A stretch of DNA of 64,000 nucleotides from Microstegium vimineum (lineage: Eukaryota; Streptophyta; Magnoliopsida; Poales; Poaceae). The stretch covers positions 25,614,719 to 25,678,718 of the forward strand of contig CM039128.1 in the NCBI GenBank assembly GCA_022036555.1, given 5' to 3'. Shown here piece by piece: positions 32,421 through 44,267 of the stretch (its first letter is position 1; every line of letters begins with the position of its first letter). The translations under genes were made by a program, and so were the position numbers. The notes under the pieces are model-generated. The model did no database searches and had not been told where the DNA came from. It saw only the letters and a list, made by a program, of their open reading frames with translations.

Positions 32421-33854
32421 CAAAAGACAAGCTTGGGGGAGGTTCCCTCCCCCACTAAGGTAAGTTTTTAATTTCAGCATTTACATTTAAGCATTCTCTT
32501 GCTTATCTTAGATTTGCATTTAAAAATCTGCATATGATAAAATAAAATAAAAAGACTTTCTCTACTCTCACATATTCCATGAAAATTAATATCTCCTATG
32601 GAAATGATGAATAGTTGCCCTGCTAAGTGTTTCTCTAGAACTTAGTTTACAACTTGGTACTTCTTTAAGTATGGATTATTTGGCTTAAAAGAAACCATCA
32701 TGAACCTCAAACTTTTGTGGGTTGCAAATATCGTAACTAAGTCTAAGTTGTTGTGAGACATGATATGACAAGATAAGAGCTGCTATAATTTTGTTCTAAG
32801 CAAGAATGACTATGGGAGTCTTATTTATTAAAATGATAAAAACACTTTGATGTTCCTCAATGGTAACAATTCCTACCAAAGCCATACATGATCTTTCATG
32901 ATATAAGCTTTCTACATAAGTGCTTACTTTGTGTTGAGTTTGGTCAAGTTTTGTGACCCTTGTTGAGAGATTTATCATGCTTCCAAGATCAAGATCACGT
33001 ACATGCCACATATACAAGCTTCTTCTACACTAGAAGTACATAGAAACATGCCTTACATTTCCACATAGTTCATACTCCATGCTCTAAGTAGAAAAACTCT
33101 CTCTAGTATGGTGCTAGTAAATGAGACATAGACTATGCAAAATTATGAAAAATTCAAGGGCATTCTAAAGTCCTAATCTTTATGAGCATTTCCAAAGCTC
33201 TCTTAAAAAAGATAAAAAAATGATGAAATGAATGAGCATCTTCAAAGCTCATAGAAAAATGAAACAGATAACTATGTCTCAAAAATAATTTTAGGAAAGA
33301 GAGATCATCCACATATAGGTGTATTGATCATTTGCCATGTTTGCACACACTGGCACATTTTGATCTAAGAGTATGACACTTCTCTCCTCGGATCCGGAAT
33401 TTGACTTTACAATATATGCAAGGTAAGTTTGCTATATCTTTGATCCCTACCTACAACTCCACATAAGCTTTAAAGATAGGAAGAAAGAAGGCAAACTTTG
33501 ATATATTCCTTGGTGAGGAAGCATACACCTTATGAGCGACTCGAGAGTACTATTTGAGGAACACTAAGTTTTCTTTTACAAAATCTTGCAAAACCTCTGA
33601 TATGAAACTAGTGAAAGAATGAGAAAACTAGTGCTCAAGTTAAGTTGTTCTATCTCTCAACCTCTCAAGACAAAGGAGCATGAAAGCCCCATGAAGGACT
33701 AAGGTAATATGGGTGAGTCTTTATTGCTAACTTTTTCATTCAAAAGAGAAATATGATTGTTGTAGACTTAGTACTCTTGAAATATGGAGCATAGTAGCAA
33801 CTCCTGATCCATCGAGCTAAGTTTGATTATTTGCTCGGGACAGGAAAAGGTTAA
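32421..33854 (+). other. 3' noncoding region of element A
   Basis: About 1.4 kb without a gene. It is homologous in blocks to 54600-56331 of element B (shared words include CCTACCAAAGCCATA, GTGACCCTTGTTGAGA and CACATACATTTCGCTTCTTC-like segments). It contains paired oligo-adenine stretches with GAGCATCTTCAAAGCTC-type short repeats near 33180-33260. Confidence 0.65.
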
Positions 33855-33867
33855 GCTTGGGGGATCT
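33855..33867 (+). other. Polypurine tract of element A
   Basis: GCTTGGGGGATCT immediately before the 3' LTR start TGTTGGCAC. Placement and G-run fit a plus-strand primer. Confidence 0.8.
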
Positions 33868-36754
33868 TGTTGGCACAAATTATGACCATCTTTTACAAAG
33901 CTAAAATGGTGCCACCAATCCAAGGATCAAGGATAAACAAACACATCATGAGCATACTTTATCAAATAACTAGTTCCACATGTTCATGAGTGTTTGAGTG
34001 CAGGAATGAACAAATGAAGCAAAGAAGAGCCCACATAGGGGGTCGACCGACCACCCTATGGGCCCACCATGCTCTCCCCTCTCGGCCATGATCCAAGAGA
34101 GGCACTCTAGAGTGGAATCCATCCATTGGATCACTCTGTGTTTTGATGTGAACTAGGTTCCTGATCTTCTGTCAGTTCAAGATAACTATTGATTTCTTCG
34201 GAGAGAGACACACCGATTCGGCTTCAGATCACAAAGACCGAACCCTGCAATCTTAGCACCACGTCTTCTCTGGTTATCAACTGTGTCACAATCTGGTTGA
34301 CCTCGCCAAGAAGGCTAATCGCTGCTACGAATCAAAGAACACAAGCAAGAACAAGATAAAATGCAACTCAAGTGAAGTGACAATTGCGGATATATGATTA
34401 AGATCACGAATGTGGGGTTTCACAAACCGAAAACGGCGACAGTTCAATGACAGATTAATCTAAAGCAAAACCCGAACCCTAACGTAGGCGGCGGCGGCTG
34501 GTTATATGGTCTAAGAGGCGTCCTAGGGCAACCACTCATGCCCCTAAGGTGGGCCAACTCGTTACAAAGCCCAACGGCCCAAAAGACGACGATGCAGCGT
34601 CTGGATAGATTCTGGACGTCACCTTGTTTCGACTATTCCCGTTGACTCCAAAGGAATTGTGACATGAAACCTCCTTATCAAATTATCTTTCCATCCATAC
34701 GTGTTTCATCAAAAACGGAGTCCGTATGCGACCTGGGCATCCATTTTACCATTGGCTGCTCCTGGAGCCCGAGATGGACTCGAACTCGGATTGGATTGGG
34801 CCTCCAGCTTGGGTTGGACGACCTTGCTGCCCTTCTAAGGTGGTGGCCAAGGAGGAGGACTTCTTGGACCATCTTTGGGCTGTTCTCCACATGTTTGGAA
34901 TGTGGTCCTACTTGGGCCAGGGTCCCAAGGTTTCATGAAAGCCCAAGACAACGTCGTAGCATCCCGCAGAAATAGTAGCTGAGTGTCGTGATGATTTGAA
35001 GACCTTGCCGACGTGATATTGAGGTTGGACCAGATCTATTTGAAAGCTTATCAAATAAGCTTTCCATCAAGTCCTCATTGACCTCAATCGCACTCCGGAT
35101 GGATGAGTTATGACTTTTCCAATGAAGCTCTATTGGGCTACCAACGAACCGAATGTTGAACTTTGAAGACCTTGCACATTGAGACATGTTTGTATCTACA
35201 AGCAAATATTGACATATATATATGGAACCAAGTGAGTTGTACCAAGAACCATTGTGTAAATGTAGGAATGAGCTCACCTTGTAATCTATGGTTGTGGTTG
35301 TATCCGAAGGTGTCATGTCCTCATCATGTTTCCTCTCAACGGCTCACAGGCGAAGCACATGGATCCATGGGCCCACAACAAGGAGATAAACGTGACAAAC
35401 ACCACAGAACCAACAACCAACACCTATGACGAGTGGGACCAGCACCAGGGAGCAAGAGGTGGGCCAGGCACCCCTAGGGGGTTCGGCCGAATCACCTTCA
35501 GCCCCAAATGGGCCCCACTCAGTCCCTGACTGGTGGGACCTCATCCAAGGAGGCAAGGGAGGTCCCACTGGCCATAGGGGGGTTCGGACGAATGCCCCCT
35601 AGGTCGGTTTGGCTCCCCCCAACCGCCATAGCTCATTCCCACGTGTTGGATCATCACCATCCATGCCTTGGTCGGTTCCAAGGTCAGTTGGATCCAAGGG
35701 TGGAGAATGGAAGGCCCTGGATCGCTGACGTGGCGCCGGAGTAGCCCCTACTCCACCTCTTACTATAAATAGAGGGTCACACCCCCTTCTCTAATCATGA
35801 AGAAGAAGCCTACAAGCTCTATTCCTTAGATTGTTCTAGGAGTTAGTCTAGTGTGGGAGTTAGAGTTGAGTCGAGCTGTGCTTGGGATTTCCGGAGTCGT
35901 CTTCTGGAGAGTCTGGTATAGCTCTTGTATCTTTCCTTCTTTGTAAGACTTTATCTTATTCAATATATATCTTTCTCTTTACTTTACTTAGTATTTACTT
36001 TGAGCATTTCTATACTAGATATAGTCTTTCTATATGCTTTTGCTCTTTAATAGCCTTCACACCCATAGTCTGTGATCCTTGTGACCTTTCCCGTATGCGA
36101 TCATTGCCTGTTATAGGGTGCTTTGATTATTTGATCGTAGTCAAAGTAGTAAGTTGTGTGTAAGCATGGTGCTTATACATCATCTTATCCTTGGTTATCG
36201 CTTGCTGCACGGATTGTTTGTGGTAGCTAGCAAGAGGTGACAACCTTGTCTAGTCATTGTATTCCACCACGTGTTCTTAGGAAAGTTCTTAAAAGGTAAG
36301 GCCCCCGTAAGAAGAGGGCGCGGTCCGGTAGGAGTTTTGTCCTCCTACTGATCTATCCCCTCGCCTAGCGTACTTGTATTGAGGAGACAAACTATAGTGT
36401 CTAGACTAGTTAATTAGCTAAGTATATTGAAGTAGAGTGAAGTACATAGGAGTCCCTGTTCTCTTCTCGTTGTCCTCCCACCTAGCTAGTCTCTGAGGTC
36501 CGTTCTAAGTATCCTTTATCGTAGATTCTTCATTCATCAACCCCTTCCTATCACATATATCGTTTACCCCCCTATACTAGTTGATACTAAGGTTGAGGTG
36601 CTCTCTAGGATCTCTCTCTAATTATCATTTCTAGCAAGGCTTTCCTTTGGGATAATATAAATTACGATACCTTCGAATACTCCTTGGTGAAGTGCTACAA
36701 TGGTATAATCTGTGCGCTTTCGAATTTATCCAATAGTCATAAGAAATACCAATA
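33868..36754 (+). repeat. 3' LTR of element A, split by a solo LTR
   Basis: Matches 10172-11780 outside the insert at 34144-35326. Ends ACCAATA instead of the ACCAACA of the 5' LTR, then the TSD GTGCC. Keeps a block of about 90 bp near 36590-36680 that the 5' LTR has lost; the LTR of element B has a related block, so the loss is in the 5' LTR. Confidence 0.92.
34144..35326. mobile_element. Solo LTR inserted in the 3' LTR of element A
   Basis: 1183 bp, starting TGATGTGAAC and ending TCCTCATCA (TG...CA, inverted TGATG/CATCA). Flanked by the 5-bp duplication TGTTT (34139-34143 and 35327-35331), which matches the uninterrupted sequence in the other LTR. No coding sequence and no second LTR, so it is a solo LTR of a family not otherwise seen here. 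Confidence 0.88.
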
Positions 36755-37918
36755 GTGCCGAAGTTTGGTACACGAATAATATACGCACAAGCAAAGCCTC
36801 TCTATAGCTGAATACCTTGTCTCTGGATCCAGTAGCTTTCGGCTAAGGTAAGCTATTACTCTTTTTTTTCCTTCAAACTCTTGCATGAGAGCCGACCTTA
36901 TTGTCAGGTTGTCGGCCGCCACGTACAATTTAAAAGGCTTGTTAAGCTGTGGAGGTACCAATATAGGTGGCGCCTTCATGTATTCCTTGATCTCATCAAA
37001 AGCCTTCTGTTGTACGTCACCCCATACAAATTCTTGATCCTTTTTAAGCTTTAACAGCGGAGAGAAGGGCAAAACTCTTTCCGACAAATTCGATATGAAT
37101 CTTCTTACAAAATTAATCTTGCCAAGTAGTGATTGCAACTCTGTGAGATTAGTTTGAGGTACAACTTTGTCTATTGCTTCCATGCTCTTCTTACCGACCT
37201 CGATCCCTTCTTTATGGACTAAAAAACCTAAAAATTCACCAGCCGAGACCCCAAAGGCACACTTGTTCGGGTTCATCCTCAAACCATGCTTCCTAGTGCA
37301 CTCCAAAGTCTTCCTTAAATCAGCTAAATGCCCTTCGTGATTTCTATACTTAACTACCACGTCATCAATATAGATCTCCACAATTTTGCCGATCAACTTC
37401 ATAACCAGCCGACGCATCGACAAGCAAATCAGCAACCGGCATCGGGTAACCATGCATTGGAGTAGCTTTACTGATATTTCTAAAGTCAATGCAGACCCTC
37501 ATCTTTCCATGTTTCTTGTACATCGGGCTATGCTTGAAATCCACTCTGCATACCTGCATGGCCGAATAAAATTCGCTTCCAATAATCTTTCAATTTCCTT
37601 TTTCACATCGGCCAGTACCTCTTCTTTGTAAATCTTCTGAGGAGGTTGTTTGTAAGGACGATACCCGGGCTTAATCGGCAATTTATGCTCAACAATAGAA
37701 CGATCCAGTCCGGGCATCTCTGTATAATCCCAAGCAAAATAATCTTTGAATTCTTTTAGAAGGTCTATCAGCTTTAACCTATGCTCTGGGTCTAAATTTG
37801 CACTGATATACATCGGCCTTGGTTTGACATCATTACCAATATTTATTTCTTCTAACTTATTGGCCGACATAAAGCCAGGTCCCAACTTTCCTTCATTGCC
37901 ATCGATTGGGTTCCCCAT
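36755..37918 (-). pseudogene. pol: Tat pol, upstream half: reverse transcriptase and first RNase H, internally deleted
   Basis: Reading leftward from 37918: RT N-terminal region (AWDYTEMPGLD, HKLPIKPGYRPYKQPP, IERLLEANFIRP), the fingers segment (MRVCIDFRNISKATP) and PMPVADLLVDASAGYE. Sequence then jumps directly to the EIYIDDVVVK catalytic motif in another frame near 37365, so a block of roughly 50-60 residues that normally lies between is missing. The thumb/connection (HGLRMNPNKCAFGVSAGEFLGF) and RNase H (LYVAADNLTIRSALMQ, SAIERLCLCVYYSC) follow to the insertion point of element A. Together with frame breaks this RT is non-functional. Its continuation is at 8190-10166. Confidence 0.88.
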
Positions 37919-38547
37919 TAAAAATTGCTCTGAGAGCCAACTGCTTGGATTGGTTGTTGGTCCTTGTTAGAGACATTCACGGGACCTTCTCCCCAGATTT
38001 TTCTAGAGAAACAATCGAAGCCATCATATTCCCAGTAGGTAGGCTCTGCAGCAGCAACACTTACCAAATCATCAGCATGAACAATTTCAACATCATCTCC
38101 AATCCATTGAATGAGAACCTGATGCATGGTTGAAGGTATGCAGCAGTTAGCATGGATCCAATCTCTTCCCAAGAGCAGACTATATGCCCCCTTGCCATCA
38201 ATGACAAAGAAGGTAGTGATCAAAGTCTTTGATCCAATCATCAACTCGACGTGTACAGCTCCCCGGGTGTTAGAAGGATTACCAGCAAAGTCTCTGAGTA
38301 CCAAGTCAGTTTTCAATAATTCCTCATTGGTCATCTCGAGCTTCCTAAAGGTGGTATAAGGCATAATATTGATGGCAGCCCCTCTGTCAACAAGCATCTT
38401 GGTCAGAGGCCTGCCATTGATGTATCCCTTCATGTAAAGCTCCTTCAAATGCCGATGTTTAGCCGGTTTATCGAAAACTTCCCGTTGAGTTAGGACAAGC
38501 TGGGCCATTAGATCCTGATACTCACTCTCATCGAAATTTGAGTACAC
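37919..38547 (-). pseudogene. Tat protease region
   Basis: Minus-strand frame with an aspartic protease signature MLVDRGAAINIMPYTTF near 38355-38400 and LLLGRDWIHANCCIP near 38150. The usual Asp-Gly-Gly of Tat proteases reads Asp-Arg-Gly here, a change next to the catalytic Asp. It joins pol downstream and the gag region upstream, with stops between. Confidence 0.8.
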
Positions 38548-41143
38548 TTCCTCTTAGACGCCCTGGCTTTCGGGAGCTATGAATTCTGATGGAATGAAGA
38601 AAGTCATGCATGCATCAGGCGAACGGTCGTGCTCATCTGGTTTCCTCTTAGGACTCCACATCTATTTCTTTTCAGCAACTGTCTATGTCAGCTCTCTGTT
38701 CCTCAAGCGTTGTACTCTTCCCTTGTGGCTCTTCCTCAACCCTGGTGGGCACCATTGTCCTCTTTGCCACACATATTCGTGGTTTTCTTCTTCTTCAGCA
38801 CCTTGTTCATGATGGATCCACTCCTGATCGGCAAACCTCCTGCCTTGCCAATTCTTAGAGCTGTCTATTTTTAAACGCCGATCGTCCTTAGGAAACTGTG
38901 TTCCAAGTCTTTCATGGATCGGACGGCGGTTGACCCGGGACTGCCTATACCCTGAATACTGGCTACTGCATTCGGGGCAATTGTCTCTGGTAGGCAGCTT
39001 TAGGCCTTCATTCCAACAATGCTTGAAAAACGAGCATCCCCATTGAGACTGCTCCTACTCTCTCATGCGTTCTTGTTCTTCTCGGTACATCTCTTCCTCA
39101 TACCTCTGATGTTCCTCCATGAATTCTTGTTCCTCATAACATCTCTGCCTCTGATACTGTTCCTACTCCCGTCGCCACTTGTTTAACAGAATACGTGTGG
39201 CAACCCTGGGCCTGGAAGCTTCCCCTCTCTCGGTTCGGCTATTCTGGAACTGAGTCCGTTGCCGAAACTCTTTATTCGTGATCTGTCGATCAGGGTCAAC
39301 AGCACCAGTTCTTCCTACTCTGTTTGAGGTCAGCACCTTCATCTTGCCCTTGTCACTGGGATCACCCATGACAACCATGTTCATAGAGAAAGACACCATG
39401 TTTTGTGCAAAAGGATTAGCATCAATTTTCATCTTGTCATCAAACTTCAGATGCCCTTCCTGAATAGCCTTCTAGATTTTCATTCTGAACACTCGGCAAT
39501 CATTGATGGCATGGGAATTAGTATTGTGGAAGCCGCAAAACCTCTTGTCCTTTACCCCTTCAGGGCGCAACATGGGGTGCCCTTCCGGCAATTTGATGCG
39601 TCTCTCTTTTAGCAACAACTCGAACAACTTATCTGACTTGGAGACATCAAAGTCATAAGTACCTTTCTGCTGCCTCAACCATCACTAATTAAACTAAGTC
39701 GGCTCTTTCGCCCAGACCAACTCGGCTGCAGCTATTTCATCTTCATCGTCGTATTTCGTTGCTTCTTCCAGAAAACTCTGATACATCCCATTAGCCACAT
39801 CACCCTTCTAGAAGCGGTTGTCTCTTCTGAACCCTTGAGCCTAGTTATTCATCATTGCTAACCGTCGTGACAACTGACCAAGGTCATCAAAATCCACGCC
39901 GAACAATTTCTCTTACATTCGGCTGCATGCCCGCTACTGCCATCCCTGGCAATTGATCATCTGGTAGATTCAAAGAATAGCAGAGGTTTTTGGTTTATCT
40001 GAACCTGCAGAGATACTCCTGGGGTGTCTCATTAACCCTCTATCTCAAGCCCATAAGGTCAACTAACTTCTTCTCATTAGTGCCTGTAAAGAAATACGCA
40101 TAGAATTTCTGCTCTAATTCTGCCTGGCTACCAATGGAGTTCGCCGGGAGAGACGCGAACCATGTGAAAGATGGCCCTGTCAGAGACAAAGGAAAATAAC
40201 GAATCCTCCAAGCATCATCCGTAGATTCTTCTCCAAGCTGCATCAAGTATCGGTTGATGTGTTCTATAGTGCTGGTATCATCCTGACCAGAAAACTTGGT
40301 CAAGTCTGTAGGAGCCTTAACTCTTGGAGGGAGAGCCACTCGGTTATACCACTCTCGATAAGGGGACTTGTACGCATAGGACTGGTTCTTTGGCTTTAAG
40401 CCAAACTAATTTTGCATCATATCTGCCATCCTATTCATGATAAGATCAACATTGGAATTTGGAGCTTCATGTGCTTGTCCCTCAAAAGGTAACCCTGCTG
40501 AGTTCTTGTATCTCGGATTCGGGAAAGCATCAATAGCGTTGTAATCGGCAAATTCTTGATACTCGTCCCCATACATACTCTTCTGCAACCTGTTCGCTAC
40601 TGGAGACACCTTGAAAGCCGACTGTGGGACGCTTCCTGACGCGCCGAACGTGAGCTGGCCATGAGTCATGGGATATTGTTGTTTCTGGTGAGGAACCATC
40701 CCACCTTGGTTCATGTCAGGCACTCCGCCATCCTCAGCGATTTTCTCCTGGCGCTTTGGCACATGGAATAATGTCGGTCCTTGTATTGGACCATGAGTCT
40801 CTTCAAAGAGTTTATCGGCAGATGGACCGAACGTGCTGGCCATGATCTGGCAAAAGGTGTTTAAGAAAGATGTATGATTATTTCTCATGGTTTCACTCAT
40901 GGCCTTGTAAACCACTTCACCCACCTTCTGAGCATCTTCCGCTTCTGTGTAATCAGTCTGATGTGGAAGGAGAGTTCTTGGGAGCAACTCCTTCTGAAAA
41001 ACCTTGTTGCTTTTATTCATTGAGAAGAACAGCAAGCACTTATGTTGGAACTCATCACACGCTTGCTGGACTATAGTCCTTAGGCCCTCTGGCAACTCAT
41101 CCATAGTCACGTCCAAAACCTGGCTATTGTCGATTTCAACCAT
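38548..41143 (-). pseudogene. gag: Tat gag
   Basis: Starts at ATG 41143 (MVEIDNSQVLDV). Order: N-terminal region 41143-40406, capsid domain 40339-40040 (TKFSGQDDTSTIEHINRYL, RYFPLSLTGPSFTWF, ELEQKFYAYF), then a zinc-binding motif CGFHNTNSHAINDC near 39500 (C-x2-H-x4-H-x4-C, a spacing typical of Tat gag) and a charged Glu/Arg-rich linker toward the protease. Stops interrupt it near 40405, 40040, 39475 and several places down to 38548. It packages the element RNA in related elements; here it is dead. Confidence 0.82.
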
Positions 41144-41181
41144 CTTGAAATGTGGGGTCCCACTGAGCGTGCCAAAAAGTG

Positions 41182-42586
41182 TGTTGACACAAAATGTGAT
41201 GCACTATGCCTCACACACAACAAGCTAGAAAGCGTGGCTTCAATCGGGTGCCCAGGCATTTCGAGATCCGAGAACGTGCCAGTCAGTTTGACCTGAAACT
41301 AACAAGGGATAAAAATCATTAGATATAAACTGGAACGTGCCGGGTGAAACCAGACAGTCCCATATATACGGCCCTGAAGCCACTTACAACGACATACAAC
41401 TATAGAAGCTATCTGCCAACAAGTCTTATATATTATTCGGCTAAACCAAACATGAAACACGTGAAATGTTGATTGCCGAACGTGCATGCATGGGAAAAGT
41501 ATGTTTGGATGAATCAATTATCTAAAAGTTAAAGCATAACCAAGCTCGGCAATCTAACCGAGTTGGGATCCATGATGAAGGAAACATGTAAGAAAACACG
41601 ATCAAACTAATCTAAGCTTGCACCTGCCGCACGATACCTAGCTTTATCAAAGCTCGAACGTGAATTAACATGCATGAACCTGCAACACGTAGCAACCTAG
41701 ATTGAACTAATTCAGCTATCATGAACGTAATATCTAACTATAGAAACAACATGAAAGCAATAACTGTTAAAACATAAATAGATCTATGATAAAGAAAAGA
41801 GTCGAACCGTATCAATCTAGATTGGGCAAAAGGTTGTTGCAAATATGTAAAATATCTGAGGCATGCAACACATGATAACTTGATGAATCTATTAGATTTT
41901 GCCAAATCTAATAGAGCCGATATCTATCTTTATTTTGCTAAGTATATCAAGCAAACGCCCGCCGCACGACATCTACTCATAGACGAAAACATAAGCGAAG
42001 ACTTCTTGATTATTAAGCAAGGATCCGCCGCACGATCATTGAAAACAAACAAGACTACTTGCATCAACATCTAAATCCACCGCATGATACTAGACATGCT
42101 AACAAGGTTGCTGGGACTTACGGAGGTTGACAGATCAATGATTCCTCTCGAAGAACTCGACGACACGACAAAAGACTCGAAGTTCGCACGGGGCCGGTTG
42201 TATTGATTTGGTTGTGAACCCTTTTTACAATGGCCAAGGGCTTATATTTATACCCTGGTCATGATATGAGTCCTAAAAGGACACGGTTACAAAATATTAA
42301 AGGAAAAATACGACATCTCTGACTTTAGTTTCCTTCAAAGTCTTTATTGCCTTAATTGTCGTGATATTTGTTACCCGATCGGCTCTTACTTGTCGCCCTT
42401 GTCATTTCTTCAATGGAAAACTACATTTCCTTGGAATAGCCGACCGCACGATTATTTACCGATTCTTTAGAAATTAACCGACCGCATGGACATTTGCCGA
42501 ATGCTCCGAGCACCTGTCTCCGCAAAATTCACTACATATTGGCCCACTTGTCATCCCCCTAAGCACGCCAAAATCCAGTGTTAACA
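41182..42586 (-). repeat. 5' LTR of the Tat element
   Basis: 1405 bp. Starts TGTTGACAC and ends GTGTTAACA on the plus strand, so the ends are inverted near-repeats. Internal sequence GGCACGCTCAGTGGGACC (minus strand) next to its inner end is the probable primer binding site, tRNA unassigned. Plus-strand TATTTATA at 42245-42252 is the probable promoter box on the minus strand. Confidence 0.92.
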
Positions 42587-44267
42587 GAAGCCCTATCTAT
42601 TCTAAGTGCCCTTCATCACCTTATGACACTTAGCCTATCATTCTAGGGTCTTGATCATGCCTCTTTGAAATCCGAAACGATATCCATCTTGGGGGCTTAG
42701 TGATAACCGTTAACGCCCATTCTCATTGATCACTATGGCTAATCTACGCATAGCCTCTGCAAAACACACATTAGCCATAATAATCTTTCTTTGTCGTTAA
42801 TCACCAAAACCAATAGGGTCATGATTCTTCAATCTCCCCCTTTTTGATGATTAACGACAATAATCCTCGAGTATAAGATATAAGAGATGAAAGGTTAGGA
42901 TTTCAAGTGACTTAGTTGGTTGAGCAAGGGTTAGTGAATAAGAAAGAACAAAAACTTGCTCATCAAAACCAAGCCACACACATGTACTCATAGATATGAA
43001 ATGGAATCAGAGTACCTCATGATATTCTCACAAATATATTAGAGTTTGGTGCGGAACCTCAATTACCATTAAATCATAGAGACATATCATGAATCAACTG
43101 ACAACTCATAGGATATATTAGTGATAAACAAGAGTATGTCACACATGGGAGAGTATCTCACAAACATCAAACATCACACATATATACAAAGGTATGAAAG
43201 GTAGATATGATGACATGAGTACGGGGAAAGTAAGTCACACAAGTAAGAACCAAATTCCTCCCCTATCTCACAACTCTCCCCTATCTCTGATATACTCGAC
43301 CCTCTCTCCCCCCTTTGGCGTCTAGAACCAACACTAAGCATCTGGAGCTAGGGTGGAGCCGAAGAAGCTGTAGCCTTGCGATCTAGCATGATGAAGTCCT
43401 GAAGATCTGAATCATTTGAATGATCATCTGCCTCGGTGTCTGCCGGTGTAGGCTCAGCTGGGGTGACCTCTGGAACTGGAGCTGTTGACTCAGAATCTGT
43501 CGCTGTCTCTCCTAGCTCCCCCTGAGGCTCAGACAGTGTAGCTGTCTGAACTGGAGCCTCAGACGGTCTGGCCTTGGTGATAACGGGTCTGGGAGCCCGA
43601 CAAGTGAAGACATGAGGCGCAGGAGAAGTATTCACTGCCAGAGCCTCAAGGGTGACTGTTGCGACAAGCTCTGCTGGCTGGCTCTGAGAGTGAAGTGGTG
43701 AGGACACTGCCACGGTGACTGCTCCGGCATCCACTGCCAACTGACTCTCTGTCTCAACTGCCTCTACTGCGACGATAGTAGAATCTGTCTAAACTGCATC
43801 ACGAGGAGGAGTGGTGATTGTCTAAGTCGAGCAGTGTGGCGCTGCCTCTGACGAGGTGACAGAAGACAAGTAGGCACCTGCCGCCGGAGGATGGTCCTCT
43901 GAGAGCTGGGTCTCTGGAGCTGCTACAACTGGTGAGTCCTCTCCAGTGATCTCTCTGTACGAAGCAGTGAGGTCTCGTGTAGCATCTGCAAGTGTGCCCC
44001 CCGGGTAGGTGTGAAATCGGTCCGAAACTCACCGGGGGAAGCCAACCATGATGACACCTGGGTCATCGGCGTATGAAACGCAGACAAAACTAGAGGCTAA
44101 CTCTGAAGCCCGCTGGGATGTAACACTGGAGTCGGGATCACCACTGGGGGTGGCTGAGCCTATGAAGAGAGCTGCTGCTGCTGTTGGGAGGTCTCAGGTA
44201 GAGCTAGCTAAGGTGTAAGAGACAGTCCTGAGCTCGATCCAAGAAGCCTGCTGAGAAGCTCTGTCGT
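42587..44267 (-). mobile_element. Sirevirus-like Ty1/copia remnant, 3' end on the minus strand
   Basis: The minus strand reads AAAAAGGGGGAGAT (42832-42845) then TGAAGAATC, the polypurine tract and LTR start style of grass Sireviruses, followed by the GGTGATTAACGACAA motif near 42790-42808. The LTR part is 42587-42831, cut by the Tat insertion at 42586. Bases 42846-44267 are internal sequence, cut at 44268 by element B. The rest of the element lies outside the window or was lost. Confidence 0.65.
43348..43740 (-). pseudogene. Ala/Pro/Thr/Ser-rich ORF fragment of the Sirevirus remnant
   Basis: A 130-codon minus-strand frame rich in Ala, Thr, Pro and Ser ending in an acidic DDHSNDSDLQDF segment, with further low-complexity coding-like sequence to about 44200. 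It lies just upstream of the polypurine tract, the place where some Sireviruses carry an extra env-like or structural ORF. No diagnostic domain seen, so the assignment is by position. Confidence 0.4.

Larger units (their letters stand above)
10172..36754 (+). mobile_element. Element A: non-autonomous Athila-like Ty3/gypsy retrotransposon with nested insertions
   Basis: LTRs at 10172-11780 and 33868-36754, flanked by the perfect 5-bp duplication GTGCC (10167-10171 and 36755-36759). A primer binding site follows the 5' LTR and a GGGGGA tract precedes the 3' LTR. Inside are gag-protease and an Athila ORF-1-like downstream gene, but no reverse transcriptase, RNase H or integrase, so it needs enzymes from a relative; element B in this window has the same layout. 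Insertions within it: SINE (15353-15669), CACTA (15829-31357), TR-GAG (20018-24507) and a solo LTR (34144-35326). Without these the element is about 9.6 kb. Confidence 0.92.
2123..42586 (-). mobile_element. Tat-lineage Ty3/gypsy retrotransposon, minus strand, split by element A
   Basis: Two copies of the same ~1.4-kb LTR bound the element (2123-3513 and 41182-42586). Between them, on the minus strand, lie gag, protease, reverse transcriptase and a first RNase H (41143 to 36755), then a second RNase H and integrase (about 10166 to 8190) once element A (10172-36754) is set aside. The TSD GTGCC of A matches on both sides, so the two halves were contiguous. Two RNase H domains in one pol is the hallmark of the Tat group. 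The 5-kb stretch between integrase and 3' LTR carries two plus-strand (antisense) genes; Tat elements are known to carry extra ORFs there. The element itself sits in a Sirevirus LTR; GAAGC follows at 42587, but the partner duplication lies outside the window. Confidence 0.88.

Noticed and set aside
37386..39612. Plus-strand ORFs opposite Tat gag-pol
   Set aside because: Antisense shadows of the minus-strand protease, RT and gag frames, without intron or domain support.
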